The notes below the pieces were generated by a model. It was not told the DNA's origin, did not search any database, and worked only from the letters and a program-made list of their open reading frames with translations. Positions 45,558 to 53,841 of a DNA stretch of 64,000 nucleotides are shown here, piece after piece. The translations under genes and the position numbers were made by a program. Within the stretch, counting starts at the first letter, position 1; the number at the start of each line of letters is the position of its first letter. The DNA comes from Alcaligenes pakistanensis (GTDB lineage Bacteria > Pseudomonadota > Gammaproteobacteria > Burkholderiales > Burkholderiaceae_B). Location: the NCBI RefSeq assembly GCF_014652815.1, contig NZ_BMZN01000001.1:914888-978887 (forward strand). The letters are read 5' to 3'.

Positions 45558-47306
45558 TCAAGGGCTCTCCGTCACGCCAAGAATAGCGCCGCCAGGCAGT
45601 TTCAAGACATTGAAAGGCGCGGGTTGAATCACCGCCCCGTGCGCATGAATGCCATCAATAACAGTGGCCATTTTTTCCTCGATCAAACCGGGATTAAAGG
45701 CGGTAGCGCGCTTCCAGTTGCCATCCTCTGCCATGGCAAACGTCACGCCATTCACCATGGTATCGCTAGCCAGGATGATGGCCTCGTCTCCCGGTACTGA
45801 AGGCAGCAAGTCCGCAAATACCAGCAAGCAATCCGGGTGGCCTGCAGGAGTCTTGCTCAGGCAGGATCTGGCCAGATAGGCGATGTCCCACCCCGGGTAT
45901 TGCTCAATAAAAGGTTTGAGCAAGGGGTGATTGGCCGGTGAGCTGGGCATGGTTTCCAGCAAAATCTGCTTGGCCTGCTCTTCGCTGAACTCCCAGACCT
46001 CAGATGTCTGATCCGGGGATGGAGGCCCAGACTCCTCCTCCTCTAACTCTACGTCCAGCAAACCTTGCTCCACCAGAGAGCGCAGCGCCTCTTGTCCCGG
46101 CAAGCCCCATCTAAACCTCATTTCCACCTCAGGGAAATCGGCGGCGGCCAGTTCACCTGACTTAAAACGTTCCAACTGCGAGGTAACTGACAAAGACTCG
46201 GGAGACAAAATACGAGACAGCCACAGCACCGCCAGGACGATCAAGGCTATCGCCATCCAAATATTGGAGCGACGCACTCGGGCCATCCAATCCTTGGTAT
46301 GGCAAGCTGCCCAAAAATAATTCAAACCATAAGCCGCAGCGACAAGCGCCCCTGTCATCGCACTGACTCGCGCAGGCGTCCAGCCGTACTGGGCAACGCG
46401 TGCCACCACCGCCCACAAAGCCGCCGCCGCCACAACGGGCATGACCATGCCCAGCAAGCGAGCCGAAGCACGCAACAAGGGCGTTGCACTGGCATTGGCG
46501 TCTTCATCGGCCACCACGGCAGATACCAAGGTAGACGCCCCCAATACCGCCGCTACACATATCGCCGCCAAGGGCAGGCCTTCACCTGTACGCCAAGGCA
46601 GGGCCACAATAAAGACCACCATCACCACCAGCAAGACGGGAGTCAGCAAACGCAGCAGTTTCAGCAAAATAAGCGGCGATAGATAGCCATCCGACTCGGA
46701 CGATATCGCCAGGCCCGCTCCTACCAAAGCTCCAGACACCACAGCCGCGACAGCCGGTTCCAGCAGAACATCTGCCAGAAAGGTAATGCCCACAAAACTG
46801 AGCAATACGTGGCTGGCCATCAACACTCCCCAGGCCAGGCCGCAAAACAGCATCGCCACCGCCCAGGAACACACCATAGACCAGCTGACCTCAAACAGGC
46901 GGCGGTAATTACGCCAATCCCGACGACGCTCTACCATCACGGCTATAAAGGGCAGCGTAATGCTCGACAACAAGCTGAGCGCAACCCCCATCTGCGGCGC
47001 CAATAAAAAACTGTCTACATCCGCGTATCCGCCTAAGCCCTGCAAGGACAAAACAACGCCGCCCACCGCTAATCCCAACGCTGCTGCCAAGGACTTAGAC
47101 AAGGGCAAGTGCATCAACAACGACATGGCCGCCACACCAAAGATCCCCATCCCTAACAGCAAGGAGATCCAAATGTGCTCTTGCTGCAGATCTGAGTCCA
47201 TCAAGCTGATGAACGAACCCCATTCAAGCAGGCCCAGCACCGCGCCGGCCAGACATAACGTCAGAGTCCGCCGATTTTGTATAGAAGAAAGAGGTATCGC
47301 AATCAT
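45558..47306 (-). CDS. DUF4153 family membrane protein
   Basis: The 582-residue protein has about 12-13 hydrophobic segments in the first 370 residues. A soluble C-terminal part of about 210 residues follows (from FKSGELAAADFPEVEMRFRWG). The N-terminal part with SNIWMAIALIVLAVLWLSRILSPESLSV is typical of DUF4153 proteins. The function is unknown. It stands alone and converges on the esterase gene. Confidence 0.8.
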   Translation of the reverse strand: MIAIPLSSIQNRRTLTLCLAGAVLGLLEWGSFISLMDSDLQQEHIWISLLLGMGIFGVAAMSLLMHLPLSKSLAAALGLAVGGVVLSLQGLGGYADVDSFLLAPQMGVALSLLSSITLPFIAVMVERRRDWRNYRRLFEVSWSMVCSWAVAMLFCGLAWGVLMASHVLLSFVGITFLADVLLEPAVAAVVSGALVGAGLAISSESDGYLSPLILLKLLRLLTPVLLVVMVVFIVALPWRTGEGLPLAAICVAAVLGASTLVSAVVADEDANASATPLLRASARLLGMVMPVVAAAALWAVVARVAQYGWTPARVSAMTGALVAAAYGLNYFWAACHTKDWMARVRRSNIWMAIALIVLAVLWLSRILSPESLSVTSQLERFKSGELAAADFPEVEMRFRWGLPGQEALRSLVEQGLLDVELEEEESGPPSPDQTSEVWEFSEEQAKQILLETMPSSPANHPLLKPFIEQYPGWDIAYLARSCLSKTPAGHPDCLLVFADLLPSVPGDEAIILASDTMVNGVTFAMAEDGNWKRATAFNPGLIEEKMATVIDGIHAHGAVIQPAPFNVLKLPGGAILGVTESP

Positions 47307-47687
47307 GGTGAATAAAAAGCAGTCGATTCAACAATGACAGCATATGGAAAATCACCATCGCTGACAGCGTCAAGGCACGGAAAAAAACTAGGCTATGCCC
47401 TGCAAAACCCAAATAGTTTAGTACGCTCAATGCGCGTCAGACCCGCATTGAGCTGAAGCGTACGGCCCGCTCTTGTAAGCAGACGTTAGGCTCTGGCCGA
47501 TTCATCTACCGATGCAGCAAGTTCCTCACCACTTCAAACTATCACCATTTCCTATAGCCCTCACTCTGTCAGCATTTACCTTCAAGTCTCAGTCGACTGC
47601 TGACAAATCAGCAAACGTTCAAGCAATCATCAACCCTTAAAAATATAATATTTGAGACTTAGAAGCTGAAGGGCTAAAACAAACCCG
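47307..47687. other. Non-coding gap of about 380 bp
   Basis: No gene or RNA is recognised. The stretch is A/T-rich near 47640-47690 and otherwise unremarkable. The upstream region of the DUF4153 gene gives no clear promoter. Confidence 0.45.
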
Positions 47688-47724
47688 CAAAAAAAACCTG
47701 AGTCGGCACAACACCAGACTCAGG
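47688..47724 (-). terminator. Terminator of the liv/alcohol dehydrogenase operon
   Basis: On the minus strand CCTGAGTC and GACTCAGG pair (47724-47717 and 47704-47697), followed by a run of T's, 27 bp after the iron-type dehydrogenase stop. Confidence 0.85.
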
Positions 47725-47750
47725 CAAAGGTTTCCGCTGTTAGCGGTTTA

Positions 47751-48905
47751 TCAGAACGCGGCGCTGTAAATCGCGAAAGCGTCTTCTTCGGTCACGTCGC
47801 GGGGGTTATTACCCAGCAACCGGGTTTGTTTCATGGCTTCTTGAGCCATATGGCGCAGGTCGCTTTCTTTAATACCCACTTCGCGCAGCTGACGCTCGAT
47901 GCCGGTATCAATGGCGATCTGTTCCATGAAGTTGATGAAGGCCTCGGTCTTGGACGTGTCATCGCCCTGAATGCCGGGCATCAGTACTTCGGCCAGCTCG
48001 GCATACAGCGGCGCAGCAGCCGAGGCGTTGAAACGCAGCACGTGAGGCAGAACCAGCGAGTTCGACAAACCATGTGGCACGTGGAAAATACCGCCGATCG
48101 GGTACGCCAATGCGTGCACGGCACCCACAGGAGCGTTCGCAAAAGCCTGACCAGCCAACGTTGCACCCAGCAGGATGTCTTGACGTGCGGCGGCATCCTG
48201 GCCGTTACGACAAACATGCACCAGCTTGTTGCCAATCAGGCGCAGGGCTTGCTTGGCCAGGTTGTCCGACAGCGGGTTTTTCAGGATGCGGCTGGTGTAA
48301 GCCTCGATGGCGTGCACCATGGCATCGATACCGGTCGCCGCTGTGATACGCGGTGGCAGGCCCAAGGTCAGTTCCGAGTCCAGAATGGCCAGATCCGCGT
48401 ACAGCTCGGGAGCCACCACGCCAGACTTGGTCGTCTCTCCGGTGGTCACGATAGAAATCGGCGTTACTTCTGAGCCGGTTCCCGCCGTGGTCGGGATCTG
48501 CACCAGCGGCAGACGCGAGCCGCGCACCTTATCAATACCGTACATCTCTTGCAGGGGCTGATCCGAAGCCAGCAGGACAGCCAACAATTTGGCTACGTCC
48601 ATAGACGAGCCACCACCCAGACCCACGACGATTTCTGTCTTGGCCTGGCGGGCGCGTTCGGTCGCCTGCAAAACAATGTGCTCTGGAGGATCGGCAATAA
48701 CATCGTCAATCACTTCCACGGTCCAGCCATTGGCTTTCAGATCAGCCAGGGCAGGATCCAGCAAGCCGCTTTCGTGCAGGAATCGGTCGGTCACCAGACA
48801 AACGCGTTCTTGCGAGAAACGCTTGCGCAGGATTTGACCGAGCCGGGCAGCGGCTCCGCTTTCAACATAAATAGCGGGGGTGGTTCTGAACTCGAATGCC
48901 GACAT
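47751..48905 (-). CDS. Iron-containing alcohol dehydrogenase, candidate 4-hydroxybutyrate-type dehydrogenase
   Basis: The 384-residue group III alcohol dehydrogenase has the NAD site VGLGGGSSMDVAKLLAVLL, PTTAGTGSEVTPIS, and metal ligands in ATGIDAMVHAIEAY and VHALAYPIGGIFHVPHG. The length is typical of 4-hydroxybutyrate dehydrogenases and 1,3-propanediol-type enzymes. It is the last gene of an operon led by an SSADH-like aldehyde dehydrogenase and a Liv-type importer. A joint pathway alcohol to aldehyde to acid is therefore likely. Substrate identity remains inferred. Confidence 0.87.
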   Translation of the reverse strand: MSAFEFRTTPAIYVESGAAARLGQILRKRFSQERVCLVTDRFLHESGLLDPALADLKANGWTVEVIDDVIADPPEHIVLQATERARQAKTEIVVGLGGGSSMDVAKLLAVLLASDQPLQEMYGIDKVRGSRLPLVQIPTTAGTGSEVTPISIVTTGETTKSGVVAPELYADLAILDSELTLGLPPRITAATGIDAMVHAIEAYTSRILKNPLSDNLAKQALRLIGNKLVHVCRNGQDAAARQDILLGATLAGQAFANAPVGAVHALAYPIGGIFHVPHGLSNSLVLPHVLRFNASAAAPLYAELAEVLMPGIQGDDTSKTEAFINFMEQIAIDTGIERQLREVGIKESDLRHMAQEAMKQTRLLGNNPRDVTEEDAFAIYSAAF

Positions 48906-48916
48906 GGGCTTTCTCC

Positions 48917-49579
48917 TTATGGTATGGCGGGCTGCGGTACTTCGATACGGCCGCGGTCCATCCGGTAGGTGTAATCGATCACATTGCCCGCGTGCTGCAA
49001 GTCAGCACCGGACAACAAAGCACTAAAGCCTTCTTTGCTGAGCTCACCCACGACTTCTGCAATACGCTTGGACAGCGCTGGGGCGACACCTTCAAACGGC
49101 TCGTCCAGCAACAGCAGCTTGTCGGCAGTCATCAAGGCACGGCCAATCGCGACCAGCTTTTGTTGACCACCCGACAATTGCAAAGCACGGCGTGGACCGA
49201 AGACTTTCAATTCAGGAATGATGCGCCAGACACGATCCAGGCGCTCTTCAATATCCTTGGAGTTCAAGGCCCAGGCGGGCAGACGGATGTTCTCCTCCAC
49301 GCTCAGCTCGGGGATCAGTCTGCGATCCTCGGGAGCAAAGCCCATACCCAGACTGGTGCGACGGTAGGCAGGCATCTTGGCCAGTTCCTGGCCATCAAAC
49401 ATGATCGAGCCATTGTCCACTGCCAGCAAACCCATCACGGTACGCATCAGCGTGGTTTTACCCGCACCGTTACGACCAGCCAGACCCACGATCTGGCCTT
49501 GGCGCACTTGCAGGTTCACCTGACGCAGAATACTGGTGGGGCCAATACGTACATCCAGATTTTTGACATCAAGCAACAT
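48917..49579 (-). CDS. livF: Branched-chain-type ABC transporter ATPase LivF
   Basis: This is the second cytoplasmic ATPase of a Liv/HAAT importer. The 220-residue protein has Walker A GRNGAGKTT, signature LSGGQQK, Walker B LLLLDEPFEGVAP and the LivF-type SFVEENIRLPAW region (SVEENIRLPAWAL). ATG 49579 (MLLDVKNLDV) is chosen; the open frame extends much further upstream into livG. It overlaps livG by 11 bp and precedes the iron-type dehydrogenase by 11 bp, so it is fully within the operon. Confidence 0.93.
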   Translation of the reverse strand: MLLDVKNLDVRIGPTSILRQVNLQVRQGQIVGLAGRNGAGKTTLMRTVMGLLAVDNGSIMFDGQELAKMPAYRRTSLGMGFAPEDRRLIPELSVEENIRLPAWALNSKDIEERLDRVWRIIPELKVFGPRRALQLSGGQQKLVAIGRALMTADKLLLLDEPFEGVAPALSKRIAEVVGELSKEGFSALLSGADLQHAGNVIDYTYRMDRGRIEVPQPAIP

Positions 49580-50318
49580 TGTCGGCCTCTTGTTTATTGC
49601 GTCCCACCGGCTCGCCGATGATGTATTCACGGACCTGCTCATGGGCCAGCACGTCATCAGGAGTGCCATTGGCCAAAATGGTGCCGTCGTAAAACGCCAG
49701 CACGCGATCGCTGTAGCGGCGCACAATTTCCATATCGTGCTCGACGAACAGAACGGTTACGCCTGCATCACGTACCACCTTCATGACGCGGTCCATGACT
49801 TCAAATTTTTCGTCGCTGGCCACGCCGCTAGTGGGCTCGTCCAGCAAGAGCACTTTAGGCTGGGCCACCATCGCCAAAGCGATATCCAGCAACTTGCGAA
49901 TGCCTTCTGGCAAGGTACCTGCCAGGGATTGTGCAAAAGCGCTAAGGCCAAAGCGTTCCAGAATTTCACCGGCTTGCGACAGCGGCTGACGGGCCACGCC
50001 TAGGGCAATTTCCACGTTTTCCAAGGCGTTCAAGGACGTGAACAACTGGGGAATCTGGAAGGAACGAGCGATGCCCAAACGGGTCACTTCCCGGGGCGGC
50101 AAACCTGTGATCTCACGGCCGGCAAAAAAGATATTGCCGGAGTCCGGCTTCATATAGCCGGTCAACATGTTCACAAAGGTGGTTTTACCTGCGCCATTGG
50201 TACCGATCAGGCCCGTAATGGTTTGCGCATGGATATCAACGGTCATATCGCGCGCAGCGTGGACAGCGCCAAACTGCTTGCACAAACCTTTAGCAGAAAT
50301 CAAGGGTGACTGACTCAT
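49569..50318 (-). CDS. livG: Branched-chain-type ABC transporter ATPase LivG
   Basis: The 249-residue ATPase has Walker A IGTNGAGKTTF, the LivG-type RSFQIPQLFTSLNALENVEIA and Walker B KVLLLDEPTSGVA with the H-loop in VLFVEHDMEIV. The ABC signature reads LPEGIRKLLDIALAM instead of the usual LSYGQQRRLEIARAL, an unusual form. The start MSQSPLISAKGLCKQFG at 50318 shares one base with the livM stop (TAATG). Overlap with livF follows. Confidence 0.92.
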   Translation of the reverse strand: MSQSPLISAKGLCKQFGAVHAARDMTVDIHAQTITGLIGTNGAGKTTFVNMLTGYMKPDSGNIFFAGREITGLPPREVTRLGIARSFQIPQLFTSLNALENVEIALGVARQPLSQAGEILERFGLSAFAQSLAGTLPEGIRKLLDIALAMVAQPKVLLLDEPTSGVASDEKFEVMDRVMKVVRDAGVTVLFVEHDMEIVRRYSDRVLAFYDGTILANGTPDDVLAHEQVREYIIGEPVGRNKQEADNVA

Positions 50319-51301
50319 TAGCGGGCCCCTGTCGGTGAAGAAGAATCGGTGGTGGTCGCCGCTGTGTTGCGACGGTTCAAGATACTGATCAAGCCACCGG
50401 GTAAGAACACAATCAGGGCCAACATGCTGACACCCATCACGATCTGCCAAGTGTTAGGCGCGTATTGGTAAGCCAAGGTGCGGATCAATTCCAGGCTCAA
50501 GGCACCCAGGAAAGGAGCGTACGCATTGCGAGTACCGCCCAGCACAGCAATAAAGATGAACTCGCCAGATGTAGTCCAGAATGCCAGTTCAGGATCAACG
50601 TGACCAATGCTCAGCGAGGACAGGGCACCGCCCAGACCGGCCAAAGCGGCAGCCAGCACGTAGCTCAGGTGAATATTGCGGTAAGCCGAGGCACCCAGGT
50701 ATTCAACACGGATTTCATTGTCTTTGATCGCTGGGCCCAGACGACCAGCGCGGCTGCGCAAGAAGCCTTGCATGGCCCACAGCACAACGCCCACCAGCAC
50801 CACGGTCAGCACAAACACACCGGGACGCGACAGGGTTTCTGCAAACGCACCCCACATAAACGAGGGAGCGTGCACGTTAAAACCGTCACTGCCGCCCAGG
50901 CTGGGGTTACGTACCAGCAGGCCGTACATGATCATGGACAAGGCCAGGCTCAGCATGGCAAAGAAAATGTCGCGGTAGCGAGCCAGCAAGAAACCCAGCA
51001 CCCAGGCCAGCAAAGCCGCGCAGGCCGCAGCGAACGGCAGCAGGACCAGAGTTTCGCGCCAGTCCAGATAGTTCATGGCCATACCGACACCATAGGCGCC
51101 GATGCAGTAGTACAGGCCTTGCCCAAAGGAGGCCAAACCCGAACGCAGCAAGAGCACCACACCCAGGGCAACCAAGCCCTTGGCCAGTGCAACAGTGATC
51201 AGAAACTGCCAGGTTGGCAAGCCAAAACCCACAATCAGGGCGGCCACCGTAACAACCAGGGCAATCATGCCCTGCTTAAGCGTAATGTTGGTCTTGTTCA
51301 T
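50318..51301 (-). CDS. livM: Branched-chain-type ABC transporter permease LivM
   Basis: The 327-residue permease has about 10 hydrophobic segments, with the typical LivM patterns GLASFGQGLYYCIGAYGVGMAM, FFAMLSLALSMIMYGLL and GGTRNAYAPFLGALSLELI. The start ATG overlaps the livH stop (ATGA). Next to livG it shares a single base. Confidence 0.93.
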   Translation of the reverse strand: MNKTNITLKQGMIALVVTVAALIVGFGLPTWQFLITVALAKGLVALGVVLLLRSGLASFGQGLYYCIGAYGVGMAMNYLDWRETLVLLPFAAACAALLAWVLGFLLARYRDIFFAMLSLALSMIMYGLLVRNPSLGGSDGFNVHAPSFMWGAFAETLSRPGVFVLTVVLVGVVLWAMQGFLRSRAGRLGPAIKDNEIRVEYLGASAYRNIHLSYVLAAALAGLGGALSSLSIGHVDPELAFWTTSGEFIFIAVLGGTRNAYAPFLGALSLELIRTLAYQYAPNTWQIVMGVSMLALIVFLPGGLISILNRRNTAATTTDSSSPTGAR

Positions 51302-52194
51302 ATCTTTCGGGCCTCGGCAGCAGCAAACAATCCTTTAGGACGGACGGCCAACACCAGTGCCATTACCGCGTAGATGGAGAAAAGTTCGATTTCAGGCCAG
51401 TAATGCACAGCAAAGGAGCGCACCAGACCCACAATTACCGCGCCAAGCGCGGCACCGGGCAAAGAACCCAGGCCACCGATCACGACCACGGCGAAGGCCA
51501 TCACAATGACCTCGACACCCATGCCGGGAGCAACAGAGATAGTCGGAGCCGTCAACGCACCACCCAAAGCGGCCAGCGTGGCACCGGCAATAAAAGTCAG
51601 TAAGAAGTAACGTTGCACGTTAATACCCATGGCCTGACTGACTTCGCGGTCGTGAATCACAGCAAGCAAAATACGGCCCTGACGCGAATACTTCAGGAAC
51701 AAGGTCAGGAACAGGCCCGCCAGAATGGCAGCCACAACAATCACAAAGCTGTAGGTGGGGTAGAACAAGTCACCGAATTCAACGTTACCCAATAGGCCGT
51801 AAGGCTCGGCGATCACGTAAGGATCAACGCCCCAGACCAGCTTGACGGTATCTTCCAGAATCAGGAAGACCGCATAGGTAATCAGCAAAGAGACAACAGG
51901 TTCTTCCTGGTAGAAGAAGCGCAGCAAGCCATATTCAATGACAAGACCCAGCACCAGACCGGCAATCACCGCGGCCAGGATCAGCATCAGATAGCTGCCG
52001 TAAGGGCTTTGATCGGTAGAGAGCCACTGCGTCACCATGGTGACGGCGGTATAGGCGCCAATGGTATAGAGGCTGCCGTGGGCCATGTTCAGGATCTTCA
52101 TCACACCATAGATCAGCGTGAGTCCGACCGCGACCAGAAACAGCCAGGCGGCGTACATGATGCCATCTATTAGGGCAGCAGAAAGAAGAGACAT
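51298..52194 (-). CDS. livH: Branched-chain-type ABC transporter permease LivH
   Basis: The 298-residue permease has about 8 hydrophobic segments and the LivH signature GVMKILNMAHGSLYTIGAYTAV, as well as VVIGGLGSLPGAALGAVIVGLVRSFAV. It is the first of the four downstream transport genes and is separated from the binding-protein gene by 251 bp holding two stem-loops, which probably lower its expression relative to the binding protein. Confidence 0.93.
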   Translation of the reverse strand: MSLLSAALIDGIMYAAWLFLVAVGLTLIYGVMKILNMAHGSLYTIGAYTAVTMVTQWLSTDQSPYGSYLMLILAAVIAGLVLGLVIEYGLLRFFYQEEPVVSLLITYAVFLILEDTVKLVWGVDPYVIAEPYGLLGNVEFGDLFYPTYSFVIVVAAILAGLFLTLFLKYSRQGRILLAVIHDREVSQAMGINVQRYFLLTFIAGATLAALGGALTAPTISVAPGMGVEVIVMAFAVVVIGGLGSLPGAALGAVIVGLVRSFAVHYWPEIELFSIYAVMALVLAVRPKGLFAAAEARKI

Positions 52195-52305
52195 AGTCGG
52201 TTTCTGTGGAAATGGAATAAAAATGCCTCCGCACCGCGCCTTTGCTTGGCTTCCTCAAGAAGGAAGCGTTAAACCTAAGGAACGGTCCGGCGGTAAAACA
52301 TACCC

Positions 52306-52377
52306 CCGGGCTGCATCTTCGGCTGGCCTCCCAACTAAGAGAGGTGTTTACCGTAGAAGCAGCCCGGCGGTAGAAAC
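52306..52377 (-). other. Long-range inverted repeat between binding-protein and permease genes
   Basis: CCGGGCTGC (52306-52314) and GCAGCCCGG (52369-52377) can form a 9-bp stem enclosing 54 nt. A short direct repeat CCGGCGGTA flanks it at about 52287 and 52373. No coding sequence lies here. The likely role is transcript attenuation or mRNA stabilisation. Confidence 0.55.
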
Positions 52378-52418
52378 GGGCACGTAAAACGTACTGACAT
52401 GCCCGGCTTTCCAGCGCA

Positions 52419-52436
52419 GCGTCCTAATCAGGACGC
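52419..52436 (-). other. Stem-loop directly after the binding-protein gene
   Basis: GCGTCCT, loop AATC, AGGACGC, extended by GCGCA/TGCGC flanks, 10 bp after the stop codon. It has no T-run, so it is a 3' stabiliser or partial terminator rather than a full terminator. Confidence 0.65.
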
Positions 52437-52445
52437 ATGCGCAGA

Positions 52446-53744
52446 TCAGTACTTCAAACCGCCTTTGATCCAATCGATAGACTTCACGCCTTCGGGTGGA
52501 GTTACTTCTTCAGGTTTGAAGTGACGCAGGTCGGTAAAGCTGATGACGCCATTGTCATTTTTCACCACCCCAAACGTGGTGCCTTGCACAGCCTGGTGAC
52601 CTTTACCCAAGGACATGCTCACATCGCCCGATGGACTTTCAAAGGTCAGGTGTTCAAAGGCCGTAACAATCTGCTCGGTGGACGGCGCTTTGCCTTCGTT
52701 GGCAGCCTGGGCTTTTTCGTAAGCGGCTTTCAGACCCAGCAGCGTTTGCGTCATTTTGTAGGACGGGTAGCTAGGGTCAGCATTGAACTGCTCGCGGTAG
52801 CTGGCACGCAACCAACGGTTCAATTCATTGTCTGGCGCAAAGGCAGCGTGGGGGCCACGGGCACCAATCAGCGTCCCGGTTGGGATCTGGTTATTGGCAC
52901 GGTGAGTCGCCGTTTCGCCAGCCGTCAACACGGTCAAGGTGTTGCGGAACAAACCGCGTGGCAGAGCCTGAACGACAAAGCCTTCCAGATCACCCCCCCA
53001 GAAACTGGAGTGGATCACTTCAGGACGGGAGGCCATCAAGGACGAAATCTCAGCGTTGTACTGACCCGCACCCAGCTTGGGCATTTGCGAAGTCTTGGCT
53101 TCTACACCAGGTTTGAGGGCTTGCAAGGTGCCTTCAAAGTCATGCCAGGCGTCTTGGCCCCAGGCGTAGTTCTGGTTAATACCGGCGTAGCTCTTCAGTT
53201 CAGGGTTGCGCTCCAGCACAAAGCGGGCCGCCGCCACGTTATCCATCGTGGCGTGGGCCACGGGACGGAACACGTATTGGTAGCTGGCATCTTCAAACAG
53301 GCGAGGAGTACCGCAATCGAAAATCAGCGTCAGTTTTTTCAGCTCTTCAGCAACAGGGGCCACGGCCAGACAATCGCCCGAGGAGATGTAGCCAACCACG
53401 ATGTCCACGTTCTGTTGCTGAACCAGGTTGCGGTATTCACTCACCTGCTTGGCGGTACCACCGTTCTCGTCGATAAAGACCAGTTCAATCGGTGCGCCAC
53501 CTAGACCCTTGGTGTTGTAAGGGGCGGGAAGTTTGCCTTCGTTCAGTTGAGCAGCGGTCAGCTCGGCGGCGTTTTTGGCTGGTACGCCAAAAGGACCGGA
53601 GGCAGCGCCGGACAAGAAAGTGACCACACCAATCTTGATGGGTTTGACATCATCCGCGGTGGCTGTCGTGCTGGCCATGATGCCAGCAGTGGCCAGTGTC
53701 AGGGCCAAAGTCAATTTACGTGGGGTTGCAGACAGGATAGACAT
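52446..53744 (-). CDS. Periplasmic substrate-binding protein of the Liv-type ABC transporter
   Basis: The 432-residue type I periplasmic binding protein (HAAT family) has a signal peptide (KLTLALTLATAGIMAS then TTATADD) and begins with PIKIGVVTFLSGAASGPFGVPAKNAAELTAAQLN. It contains IELVFIDENGGTAKQVSEYRNLVQQQNVDIVVGYISSG and the second lobe YAGINQNYAWGQDAW. The substrate is unknown. HAAT proteins in beta-proteobacteria bind amino acids, urea, amides and many acids. It lies 97 bp downstream of the aldehyde dehydrogenase gene. Confidence 0.9.
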   Translation of the reverse strand: MSILSATPRKLTLALTLATAGIMASTTATADDVKPIKIGVVTFLSGAASGPFGVPAKNAAELTAAQLNEGKLPAPYNTKGLGGAPIELVFIDENGGTAKQVSEYRNLVQQQNVDIVVGYISSGDCLAVAPVAEELKKLTLIFDCGTPRLFEDASYQYVFRPVAHATMDNVAAARFVLERNPELKSYAGINQNYAWGQDAWHDFEGTLQALKPGVEAKTSQMPKLGAGQYNAEISSLMASRPEVIHSSFWGGDLEGFVVQALPRGLFRNTLTVLTAGETATHRANNQIPTGTLIGARGPHAAFAPDNELNRWLRASYREQFNADPSYPSYKMTQTLLGLKAAYEKAQAANEGKAPSTEQIVTAFEHLTFESPSGDVSMSLGKGHQAVQGTTFGVVKNDNGVISFTDLRHFKPEEVTPPEGVKSIDWIKGGLKY

Positions 53745-53783
53745 AGCGTCTCCTTATTTAACTTATTGTGGGTTTCTGCTGAT

Positions 53784-53820
53784 GGGGCCCTCTACAGAGA
53801 GAGCGGCCCCTTCGCTGCGC
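53784..53820 (-). other. Hairpin between aldehyde dehydrogenase and binding-protein genes
   Basis: GGGGCC (53784-53789) pairs with GGCCCC (53815-53820), with CTCT and AGAG inside. It is GC-rich with no T-run and could modulate expression of the binding-protein gene. Confidence 0.5.
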
Positions 53821-53841
53821 TAGGCGCGGGTATGTATCAAC

